Shown piece after piece: positions 1-6,292 of a DNA stretch of 11,119 nucleotides. The notes below the pieces were generated by a model that was not told where the DNA came from, did not search any database, and saw only the letters and a list, made by a program, of their open reading frames with translations. This DNA is from Pseudomonadota bacterium (GTDB lineage Bacteria; Pseudomonadota; Alphaproteobacteria; Acetobacterales; Acetobacteraceae). The position numbers and the translations under genes are program-made. Where the stretch lies: the NCBI GenBank assembly GCA_021805485.1, contig JAJZFF010000394.1:1-11119 (forward strand). Direction: 5' to 3'. Each line of letters starts with the position of its first letter. The stretch's first letter is position 1.

Positions 1-152
1 GAAGCCGCCACCGGCTCGCAGGCCTCCGCCTTGCGCGACGAGACGACGACGCGCGCACCGTGCTCGGCAAGCCGCTCGGCAATCGCGCGGCCGATGCCGC
101 GCGACGAGCCGGTGACGACGGCGACCTTGCCAGAAAGATCGAACAGGGACAT
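1..152 (-). CDS. Short-chain dehydrogenase/reductase (SDR), N-terminal fragment cut by the window edge
   Basis: The first 50 codons of an SDR-family NAD(P)-dependent oxidoreductase are present; the rest lies left of the window. The translation starts [20 protein letters not shown] and shows the classical Rossmann entry: a first beta strand (KVAVVTG, residues 9-15), the cofactor-binding glycine motif TGSSRGIG (14-21), a helix, and a second strand ARVVVSSRK (33-41). The S-R-K end of that strand is where SDRs that favour NADP(H) often carry a basic residue, so NADPH is possible but unproven. The catalytic Ser/Tyr/Lys region is not in the window, so substrate and reaction direction cannot be judged. 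The ATG is supported by a GGAG six bases upstream. It follows the methyltransferase gene after a 155-base gap; beyond that, its nearest metabolic relative is the acyl-CoA dehydrogenase, suggesting a 3-hydroxyacyl or related alcohol oxidation role (inference). Confidence 0.9.
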   Translation of the reverse strand, partial: MSLFDLSGKVAVVTGSSRGIGRAIAERLAEHGARVVVSSRKAEACEPVAA

Positions 153-307
153 GGCGTTCTCCGGGCTTGTTTGCGACGTGCACTATGTTTCGGCGGTTGG
201 ATGCGGTTCCGCGACCCTCATTCTCCGCAAATCGCCAATCTTATCGCAGCACATTCGATCGGTCGAAGGCGGACGCCTGGCATCAGAGGAATCGCTTGTG
301 CTCTCGG
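153..307. other. Gap between methyltransferase and SDR, lower GC, no gene seen
   Basis: This is the longest gene-free stretch in the window. Hand counting gives 68 G/C out of 120 for 181-300 (about 57%), clearly below the other genes. I see no convincing hairpin with a T-run on the minus strand and no clear -35/-10 pair. It could hold the promoter of the SDR gene, or be the trailing flank of an insertion that carried the methyltransferase. Short frames crossing it on the plus strand lack any recognisable protein and are not credible genes. Confidence 0.5.
159..162 (-). promoter_or_regulatory. Ribosome binding site of the SDR gene
   Basis: GGAG on the minus strand, six bases before the ATG at 152-150. 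It fixes the SDR start and shows that this gene has its own initiation site even though it lies 155 bases after the methyltransferase stop. Confidence 0.65.
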
Positions 308-1375
308 TCAAATCTGTGGCCGGGGAAATCCGCCTCTGTATTCGCGAAGGATAATCCGGTCAGGCACGGGCTTGTCCCGGAGCCGGCCGAAGAAGAAACA
401 ACCGCCGGCACCGTCGATGTGGGGTGGCGCATGCAGCCATCGGTCCAAGCGGCGAAGTGGGGGACGAAGAAGTAGACCGATGGCACCGAATATCTGCCGA
501 CCGAGTCGGCCGGAGGGAATTGACTCGAGAAACGAGGACACGGCCCAGGCCATGACGGTTCCAGTCCCCAATGCAGCTCCAGCGTCTATGGTATCAAACC
601 ACCGGAACAGCCGGCGGTGGCCAAGCGGGGTGAACCGCGTGAAATCATAGGCCCCCATGTGCACCGGCTGAAGGAATGGTGTGATCGCGTAGACGAAGCC
701 GCATGGCCGAAGCACGCGCCGGAACTCATCCACACATCGCGGCGGGTCGGCAACGTGTTCCAGCACCGCAATGGCGATGATCAAATCGAACGAGCCGTCT
801 GGAAACGGAATATCATGGCCATCGGCGATCACGTCGATCCCAGGGCCAAGAGCCACATCCATATAAGTCGGACGGTCGGTGTCGTTCCCGTGCGTGCGCC
901 CGCCTGCGCCAACCACGAGGATGCGTGGATGCGGATAGACCGCCCGGACCTGGGCGATGGCCTCTTCATCACTGATGTGCGAGATGTTCGACGGCGCATC
1001 CGCAAGGTACCGAAATATGCGGTGTGCGAGCCGTCGAAGCCCGCGCGCCCGATCCCACTCCCGGCCATAGCCAGCGCCGTCGTATCCGGCAGCTGCCACG
1101 TAGTCGGTGACCGAAAAGACGGAATTCTCGTCGTTGATAAGGATCGGGACCCCGCCGACGATGGGATAAACAGTTCCGCAGATACCACATTTCAAGCTGC
1201 CCTCGCCATGCACGAGCATGGTGTGGTCCTTGGGGCAGATGAGATCAAAGCCCTTGCCCCGGTCTTCTCGACAAGCATCCCCTTCAAGCGACGACGTTTC
1301 GATCACGTCACACCCCACGTCTGACCGCGCAATCGCCATACTCCGCGAGCCGGGTCTCGACCCCAGCGTCCCCAT
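308..1375 (-). CDS. SAM-dependent class I methyltransferase with Trm112-like N-terminal domain
   Basis: A predicted cytoplasmic methyltransferase of 355 aa. Residues 44-82 resemble a Trm112-like/zinc-ribbon segment: Cys47 in LICPKD, Cys63 and Cys66 in KCGICG, then the typical YPIVGGVPILI. The first pair is CxxD rather than CxxC, so zinc binding may be weak or absent. The class I fold follows: motif I RILVVGAGGR (151-160), HDIPFPDGSFDLI (187-199), then AVLEHV (203-208) and FRRVLRPCGFVYAITPF (218-234). The block GAYDFTRFTPLGHRRLF (241-257) is shared with methyltransferases often found among glycosyltransferase and surface-polysaccharide genes, so a sugar or lipid-linked glycan is a likelier substrate than an acyl-CoA (inference). 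It starts three bases after the acyl-CoA dehydrogenase stop. No good ribosome site precedes the ATG at 1375; an ATG at 1339 (residue 13) is an alternative. GC over 301-1380 is about 62% (666/1080, hand count). Confidence 0.85.
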   Translation of the reverse strand: MGTLGSRPGSRSMAIARSDVGCDVIETSSLEGDACREDRGKGFDLICPKDHTMLVHGEGSLKCGICGTVYPIVGGVPILINDENSVFSVTDYVAAAGYDGAGYGREWDRARGLRRLAHRIFRYLADAPSNISHISDEEAIAQVRAVYPHPRILVVGAGGRTHGNDTDRPTYMDVALGPGIDVIADGHDIPFPDGSFDLIIAIAVLEHVADPPRCVDEFRRVLRPCGFVYAITPFLQPVHMGAYDFTRFTPLGHRRLFRWFDTIDAGAALGTGTVMAWAVSSFLESIPSGRLGRQIFGAIGLLLRPPLRRLDRWLHAPPHIDGAGGCFFFGRLRDKPVPDRIILREYRGGFPRPQI

Positions 1376-1378
1376 CCG

Positions 1379-2605
1379 TCACATGTTCGGCCGCGCCGGG
1401 CGGTATTTTGCCAGTTCCAGCCGGCCGAGCTGGTGGCGATGCACCTCGTCCGGACCGTCGACGATGCGCATCGTGCGCGCCGTCTTGTACATTTCGGCAA
1501 GCCCGTAATCCTCGGTCACGCCGCCGGCGCCGAAAGCCTGCACCGCCCAGTCGATGACCTGGCAGGCCATGTTCGGCACCGCCACCTTGATCGCCGCGAT
1601 CTCCCGCCGTGCTTCCTTGTTGCCGACCGTGTCCATCTTCCATGCCGCGTGCAGCACCAGCAGGCGGGACTGCTCGATCATGATGCGCATGTTGGCGATG
1701 CGCTCGATCATCACGCCCTGGTCGGCGAGCGCGCGGCCGAACACATGGCGATCCAGCGCGCGCTTGCAGGTCATCTCCAGCGCGCGCTCGGCGAGGCCGA
1801 TCGTGCGCATGCAGTGATGGATGCGGCCCGGCCCGAGGCGGCCCTGCGCGATCTCGAAGCCGCGGCCCTCGCCGAGCAGGATGTTCGAGGCCGGAACACG
1901 CACATCGTGGAAGATCACCTCGCCATGGCCGTGCGGCGCGTCATCGAAGCCGAACACCGGCAGCATGCGCTTGACCTCGACGCCCTTCGTGTCCGCCGGC
2001 ACCAGAATCATCGATTGCTGGCGGTGCTTGTCCGGATTGTGCGGGTCCGTCTTGCCCATGACGATGAGAATCTTGCAGCGCGGATCGCCGGTGCCGGAGG
2101 ACCACCATTTGCGCCCGTTGATGACGTATTCGTCGCCATCACGACGGATCGAGGTCTGGATGTTGGTCGCGTCCGAGGACGCGACTTCCGGCTCGGTCAT
2201 GCAGAATGCGGAGCGGATCTTGCCTTCCAGCAGCGGTGCCAGCCACTGCTTCTTCTGCTCCGCCGTGCCGTAGCGGTCGATGGTCTCCATGTTGCCGGTA
2301 TCGGGGGCCGAACAGTTGAACACCTCCGAAGACCACTGCACCCGGCCCATGATCTCGGCCAGCGGCGCGTATTCCAGGTTGGTCAGACCGGCGCCATGCT
2401 CCGAATGGGGCAGGAACAGGTTCCACAGCCCGGCGGCATGCGCCAGCGGCTTGAGCTGGTCGACGATCGGCACCGGCTGCCAGCGGTCCTTGGCTGCGGC
2501 CATCTGCGCCTTGTAGGTGGCCTCGTTCGGGTAGACGTGCTCGTCCATGAACGCCTGCACCCGCGCGCGCAGGGCGTTCACCTTATCCGTGTATGCGAAT
2601 TCCAC
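1379..2605 (-). CDS. Acyl-CoA dehydrogenase, ACAD10/11-like branch
   Basis: An FAD-dependent enzyme of 408 aa that introduces a 2,3-double bond into an acyl-CoA, passing electrons to ETF. The usual domains follow in order: N-terminal helical part (1-130), the FAD-contact block [12 protein letters not shown] (134-145), a middle beta domain with [10 protein letters not shown] (162-171), GRIHH (260-264), and a C-terminal helical domain with [11 protein letters not shown] (356-366). Where classical members carry the catalytic Glu in YEGT, this one reads VDGPDEVH, placing Asp383 there; the GPDEVH wording is that of the ACAD10/11 group, which handles hydroxylated or phosphorylated hydroxyacyl-CoAs. 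The start chosen is GTG (2605-2603), giving [16 protein letters not shown] lies eight bases upstream. A TTG at 2635 would add ten residues but no homologous-looking sequence. No kinase-like partner (APH fold), common beside this branch, is present in the window. Confidence 0.93.
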   Translation of the reverse strand: MEFAYTDKVNALRARVQAFMDEHVYPNEATYKAQMAAAKDRWQPVPIVDQLKPLAHAAGLWNLFLPHSEHGAGLTNLEYAPLAEIMGRVQWSSEVFNCSAPDTGNMETIDRYGTAEQKKQWLAPLLEGKIRSAFCMTEPEVASSDATNIQTSIRRDGDEYVINGRKWWSSGTGDPRCKILIVMGKTDPHNPDKHRQQSMILVPADTKGVEVKRMLPVFGFDDAPHGHGEVIFHDVRVPASNILLGEGRGFEIAQGRLGPGRIHHCMRTIGLAERALEMTCKRALDRHVFGRALADQGVMIERIANMRIMIEQSRLLVLHAAWKMDTVGNKEARREIAAIKVAVPNMACQVIDWAVQAFGAGGVTEDYGLAEMYKTARTMRIVDGPDEVHRHQLGRLELAKYRPARPNM

Positions 2606-2613
2606 CGGACCAT

Positions 2614-2620
2614 CTCCTCC
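2614..2620 (-). promoter_or_regulatory. Ribosome binding site setting the GTG start of the acyl-CoA dehydrogenase
   Basis: GGAGGAG on the minus strand, eight bases before the GTG at 2605-2603. This near-perfect anti-16S match argues for the GTG over the in-frame TTG at 2635, which lies upstream of it. An ATG inside the spacer (2613-2611) is in a different frame. Confidence 0.75.
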
Positions 2621-2674
2621 ATGCTCTTGGCCCAACCCTAGAAGCCCGGCGCCCAGCGGAAAAGGGGGGGTGCG

Positions 2675-3895
2675 TCAGACCAGCAGCACGCCGGCGGCGA
2701 GGGTGAGCAGGGTCAGCGGCACGCCGACCACGGCATAGGCGCGGAAGCCCACATGGACGCCGCGCAGGCGGGCCTGCTGCGCGACGATCAGGTTCGCCAC
2801 CGAGCCGAGCAGGGTCAGGTTGCCGGCCAGCGTCGAGGCCATGGCCACCACCAGCCAGGCGCGCTCGGGGTCCGCCAGATGCGCGATGAAGGGCCGCAGC
2901 ACCAGCACCGCCGGCACGTTGCTCACCACATTGGAGAGCGTTGCGGTGAGCGCGGCGAGCACCCAGGCACGGTCGAGGCCGAGCCCCGTCACCGCGCCGA
3001 GCAGGGCCGGCGACAGCACCGCTCGCTCCATCCCGGCGACGATGATGAACAGGCCGGCGAACATCAGCAGCAGCGTGCCGTCGATCCCGGCGTAGAATTT
3101 CTCCGGCTTGGTGCGCGAGACCAGCAGCAGCACCGCGCCGCCCAGTACCGCGACGATGGCCGGCGGAACGCCGGCGAAGAAGCCGGCCACCATCGCCCCG
3201 GTCGCCACCACCGACAGCCGCACCAGCGGGCCGGAGGCGTGCACCGGCGCGGGCTCGGCATGCAGCGGCCCGGTGGTGAAGAATTCCTCGCGCCAGACGA
3301 GCGCGATCAGCGCCACGGTGAGCACCAGCCCCACCCCCGCCACCGGCGTCAGCGCCCGGGCGAAGGCGCCGTAGGGGATGCGCGAGAGGCTGCCGATGAT
3401 CATGTTCTGCGGATTGCCGGTGATCGTCGCCGTGCTGCCGACATTTGCCGCCATGGCGATGGCCAGCAGATACGGTACCGGACGGCGGCGCAGGCGCGCG
3501 ACCAGATCCAGCACCAGCGGCGTCAGCACGAGACAGACCGTGTCGTTGACCAGAAAGGCCGACAGCACGCCGCTGGCGAGCACGATGGCGGCCAGCAGCA
3601 GCAGCGGATGGCGTGCCCGCGTCACCGCCCAGCCCACGACCAGGCGGAAGGCGCCGGCGCGGGTCAGGGCCGCCACCACCACCATCATCCCGAGCAGCAG
3701 CGCCAGCGTGTCCATGTCGATGGCGCGCCAGGCCTCGGCCAGGCCGAGCCCGCCGAAGGCCACCATCAGCGCCGCGCCGAGGAACGCGGCCGCCGGCCGG
3801 TCGATGCGGAAGCCCGGCAGCCGGCCGACCGCCAGAACCGCATAGGCGACGACAAAGATCAGGACCGCGGCGGCGCGCGTGAGGTCGGAACCCAT
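2675..3895 (-). CDS. ArsB/NhaD/SLC13-superfamily anion permease
   Basis: A polytopic inner-membrane carrier of 406 aa, made of about ten to eleven hydrophobic stretches. Two matching halves carry the hallmark re-entrant loops of the ion transporter superfamily: LVNDTVCLVLTP (115-126) followed by NVGSTATITGNPQN (151-164) in the first half, and SNVVSNVPAVLVL (321-333) followed by GNLTLLGSVANLIV (358-371) in the second. The Ser-Asn-Thr/Gly-Asn-Pro loops are where relatives bind Na+ and a dicarboxylate, citrate, sulfate or arsenite. The substrate cannot be fixed from the sequence; an organic anion fits the neighbouring ligase and esterase (inference), while arsenite or Na+/H+ exchange are alternatives. 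The ATG at 3895 has only a weak upstream ribosome site. It lies 51 bases after the ligase stop and 69 bases before the acyl-CoA dehydrogenase start. Confidence 0.88.
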   Translation of the reverse strand: MGSDLTRAAAVLIFVVAYAVLAVGRLPGFRIDRPAAAFLGAALMVAFGGLGLAEAWRAIDMDTLALLLGMMVVVAALTRAGAFRLVVGWAVTRARHPLLLLAAIVLASGVLSAFLVNDTVCLVLTPLVLDLVARLRRRPVPYLLAIAMAANVGSTATITGNPQNMIIGSLSRIPYGAFARALTPVAGVGLVLTVALIALVWREEFFTTGPLHAEPAPVHASGPLVRLSVVATGAMVAGFFAGVPPAIVAVLGGAVLLLVSRTKPEKFYAGIDGTLLLMFAGLFIIVAGMERAVLSPALLGAVTGLGLDRAWVLAALTATLSNVVSNVPAVLVLRPFIAHLADPERAWLVVAMASTLAGNLTLLGSVANLIVAQQARLRGVHVGFRAYAVVGVPLTLLTLAAGVLLV

Positions 3896-3946
3896 GCCTG
3901 AGCGATAGCCGCCCGCGACGGCCGCGCCAACCCGGGCGCGCCAATC

Positions 3947-5596
3947 TCAGGCGGACGGACCGGCCTGCTGGACGAGGTAGTCCTGCCAGCGCGCGCGCAG
4001 CGCCAGCTTGTTCAGCTTGCCGGTCGCCGTGTGCGGCAGCTCATCGACGACGACGACGGCGTCCGGCAGCCACCATTTCGCGACCTTGCCCTCGAACACG
4101 GCGAGCACGTCGGCCGGTTCGATGCGCATGCCGGCGCGCGGCACCACCAGAAGCAGCGGCCGCTCCTGCCATTTCGGATGGCGCGCACCGATGATCGCCG
4201 CCTCGGCGACGGCGGGGTGGGAAACAGCGAGATTCTCCAGCGTGATCGAACTGATCCACTCGCCACCCGATTTGATCACGTCCTTGGAGCGATCGACGAT
4301 CTCGGCGCAGCCATCGGCATCGATGGTGCACACATCGCCGGTGCGCAGCCAGCCCTCGGCATCGGCCGCCCCGTCGGCGCCGCGATTGAGATATTCGCGG
4401 CACACCCAGTGCCCGCGCACCAGGAAATCGCCGAATGCCTTGCCGTCCCAGGGAAGTTCGTTGCCGTCGGCATCGACGATCTTCATGTCCGTGCCGCAGG
4501 CGGCGCGGCCCTGCTTGAGCCGCTGGCGGATCGCCGCCTCCCCGCCGAGGGCAGCGGAGGCCGGCGTCGGCGCGTTGTAGGTGACGATCGGGCTGGTCTC
4601 GGTCATGCCCCAGCCCTGCTCGACATTGATGCCCATCGGCGTGAACGCCTCGATCAGCACGCGCGGCAGCGCGGAGCCGGCGACGAGCATGCGCTTGAGC
4701 TGGGTCAGCTGCGCGCCGCTCGATTGCAGATGCGCGAGCAGGCCGAGCCAGATCGTCGGCACGCCGGCGGTCAGCGTGATGCGCTCGGCCTCCAGCATGC
4801 GGTGCAGGCTGGCGCCGTCGAGATGGCGCCCGGGCAGGACCAGCGTCGCGCCGACCATGGTGGCGCAATAGGGCAGGCCCCAGGCGCAGGCGTGATACAT
4901 CGAAGCGCCCGGCAGAACCCGATCCACCGCGCGCAGGCCGAACACGTCCGGCGTGTTGGCGGCATAGGTGTGCAGCATCGTCGACCGATGGCTGTAGAGC
5001 ACGCCCTTCGGCCGCCCCGTCGTGCCCGACGTGTAGCACAGTGCGCTGGCCGTGTTCTCGTCGAAGGCCGGCCAGTCATAATCCTCGTCCGCCGCCGCCA
5101 TCAGCGTCTCGTAGCAGTGCAGGCGCATGCCCGGGGCCAGCGCGACATCGACCATGCCGGCCTCGTCGGTGAGCAGCACGATGTCGCGCACCGAGCCGCG
5201 CACCGCCGGGGCGACGGCGGTGAGCAAGGTGGCGAAGCCGGGATCGGCGAAAATCACGCAATCCCCGGCGTCGGCCATGATGAAGCCGATATCTTCCGCC
5301 GAAAGCCGCGGGTTGACGGTGTGACAGACCGCGCCGATGCCGGAGACGCCGTAATAGAGTTCGAGATGGCGGAAGTCGTTCCAGGCCAGCGTGGCAACGC
5401 GATCGCCGAAGCCGACGCCGAGCCCGGCGAGCACACGCGCCAGCCGCCGCGAGCGCCGTTCGGTGCCGGCGTAGGTGGTGCGGTGCAGCGCCGCGCCGCC
5501 CATGTTGGAGATCACCTCCGCATGACCGTGATGCCGCGCGGCGTGGACGATGAGCGAGGAGATCATCAGCGGATAATGCTGCATCAGCCCGAGCAT
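3947..5596 (-). CDS. Acyl-CoA synthetase (AMP-forming), AlkK/DmdB-like
   Basis: A ligase of 549 aa that converts a carboxylate, ATP and CoA to acyl-CoA, AMP and PPi. Adenylate-forming motifs are complete: [11 protein letters not shown] (188-198), GWGMTE (328-333), GWLRTGD (415-421), [15 protein letters not shown] (435-449), and the C-terminal catalytic lysine Lys527 in TATGK. The opening [16 protein letters not shown], the block [21 protein letters not shown] (from 66) and [11 protein letters not shown] resemble AlkK (medium-chain) and DmdB (methylthiopropionate) ligases. Substrates of this group range from short and medium fatty acids to methylthiopropionate, so the exact acid stays open. 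The DmdC-type dehydrogenase expected beside a true DmdB is not here: the nearby dehydrogenase is about 410 aa and of a different branch. A GAGGTG site five bases before the ATG overlaps the stop of the upstream DUF1345 gene, nine bases away, so the two are very probably co-translated. Confidence 0.94.
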   Translation of the reverse strand: MLGLMQHYPLMISSLIVHAARHHGHAEVISNMGGAALHRTTYAGTERRSRRLARVLAGLGVGFGDRVATLAWNDFRHLELYYGVSGIGAVCHTVNPRLSAEDIGFIMADAGDCVIFADPGFATLLTAVAPAVRGSVRDIVLLTDEAGMVDVALAPGMRLHCYETLMAAADEDYDWPAFDENTASALCYTSGTTGRPKGVLYSHRSTMLHTYAANTPDVFGLRAVDRVLPGASMYHACAWGLPYCATMVGATLVLPGRHLDGASLHRMLEAERITLTAGVPTIWLGLLAHLQSSGAQLTQLKRMLVAGSALPRVLIEAFTPMGINVEQGWGMTETSPIVTYNAPTPASAALGGEAAIRQRLKQGRAACGTDMKIVDADGNELPWDGKAFGDFLVRGHWVCREYLNRGADGAADAEGWLRTGDVCTIDADGCAEIVDRSKDVIKSGGEWISSITLENLAVSHPAVAEAAIIGARHPKWQERPLLLVVPRAGMRIEPADVLAVFEGKVAKWWLPDAVVVVDELPHTATGKLNKLALRARWQDYLVQQAGPSA

Positions 5597-5601
5597 GGTT
5601 T

Positions 5602-5607
5602 CACCTC
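5602..5607 (-). promoter_or_regulatory. Ribosome binding site of the acyl-CoA synthetase, overlapping the preceding stop codon
   Basis: GAGGTG on the minus strand, five bases before the ATG at 5596-5594. Its first two bases are the GA of the DUF1345 stop codon TGA (5608-5606). Ribosomes finishing that gene halt on the next start site, a layout typical of translational coupling. Confidence 0.7.
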
Positions 5608-6292
5608 ACAACAGGCTCGCCCCGATATTGACCGACAGCGCCAGGATCACGGTATTGAACAGGAAGCTCAGCAATCCGTGCACGGTCGCCACACCGCGCA
5701 GCTTGGCCGAGCTGATCTGCACGTCCGAGACCTGGAAGGTCATACCGAGGACGAGCGAGAAATAGAAGAAGTCCCAGTAGCCCGGCGCCTCGGTGCCGGG
5801 AAATTCGAGGCCGCGATCGATGCCGCTGCCGTCGGCCGAGCGCTGATAGAATTCGTGCGCGTAGCGCATGGCGAACAATGTATGCGTCAGCAGCCAGGAG
5901 ACCAGCAGCGTCACCACCACGAGAGCGATATGCAGCCCGCGCACCGTGGGCGGGATTTCCTTGGTGCTGGAGAACTCGCCGACGATGGCGGCGAAGCTCG
6001 CCACCACGGCGCCGAGCGTGACGGCGAAGATGCTCCACTCCCCCTCCTCCTGCGCCGCCGCGTCCTCGGGCAGCGTGCTGTCGCGCTCGGCGGTGAAGAG
6101 ATGGGCGGCGAGGGCGAGGAACAGCAGCACGCCGACGTCCCAGGCGAGGATCGCGCGGGTCAGCGGCGCCAGACTGGACGGCATCACCAGCGCCGCCGCC
6201 CCGCCTGCCAGCACCCCCGCAACCAGCCGCGGCCGCGCCCGGAGCGCGCGCAGGACGCGCAACGGGCGGCTCCCGCCAGTCTCAGTGGCCAT
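5606..6292 (-). CDS. DUF1345 family membrane protein
   Basis: A predicted inner-membrane protein of 228 aa with no known function. Hydrophobic segments lie near residues 22-38, 43-66, 86-105, 119-141, 173-187 and 203-226, separated by an acidic loop (70-85) and a charged loop (142-170). The C-terminal part carries the family signature: GYWDFFYFSLVLGMTFQVSDV (from 171), then LRG and HGLLSFLFNTVILALSVN (205-222). The aromatic hairpin followed by a conserved SD and a final Asn-containing helix resembles the pore region of two-helix ion channels, although no canonical TVGYG filter is present; this is only a resemblance. The ATG lies inside the 3' end of the esterase gene (11-base overlap) and has a poor ribosome site, so translation probably depends on the esterase gene. 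Its role in the cluster is unclear. Confidence 0.85.
   Translation of the reverse strand: MATETGGSRPLRVLRALRARPRLVAGVLAGGAAALVMPSSLAPLTRAILAWDVGVLLFLALAAHLFTAERDSTLPEDAAAQEEGEWSIFAVTLGAVVASFAAIVGEFSSTKEIPPTVRGLHIALVVVTLLVSWLLTHTLFAMRYAHEFYQRSADGSGIDRGLEFPGTEAPGYWDFFYFSLVLGMTFQVSDVQISSAKLRGVATVHGLLSFLFNTVILALSVNIGASLL

Noticed and set aside
617..1324. A 235-codon plus-strand open frame opposite the methyltransferase
   Set aside because: The minus-strand frame carries clear methyltransferase motifs; the plus-strand translation shows no domain and has no supported start.
2606..2635. TTG start adding ten residues to the acyl-CoA dehydrogenase
   Set aside because: The strong GGAGGAG site lies downstream of that TTG and eight bases before the GTG, which gives a typical family N-terminus.
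2641..2674. G/C-rich gap with a run of seven G (2664-2670), possible terminator between transporter and dehydrogenase
   Set aside because: I could not form a stable stem next to a T-run; the run is probably chance in a high-GC gap.
2753..3901. A 382-codon plus-strand open frame rich in Gln, His and Arg
   Set aside because: Gln/His-rich translation is typical of the strand opposite a hydrophobic, high-GC membrane-protein gene.
2583..3944. A 453-codon open frame on the minus strand over the transporter
   Set aside because: It is the alternative frame of the transporter gene, Arg/Gly/Ala-rich with no membrane segments, whereas the other frame has the paired SLC13-type loops.
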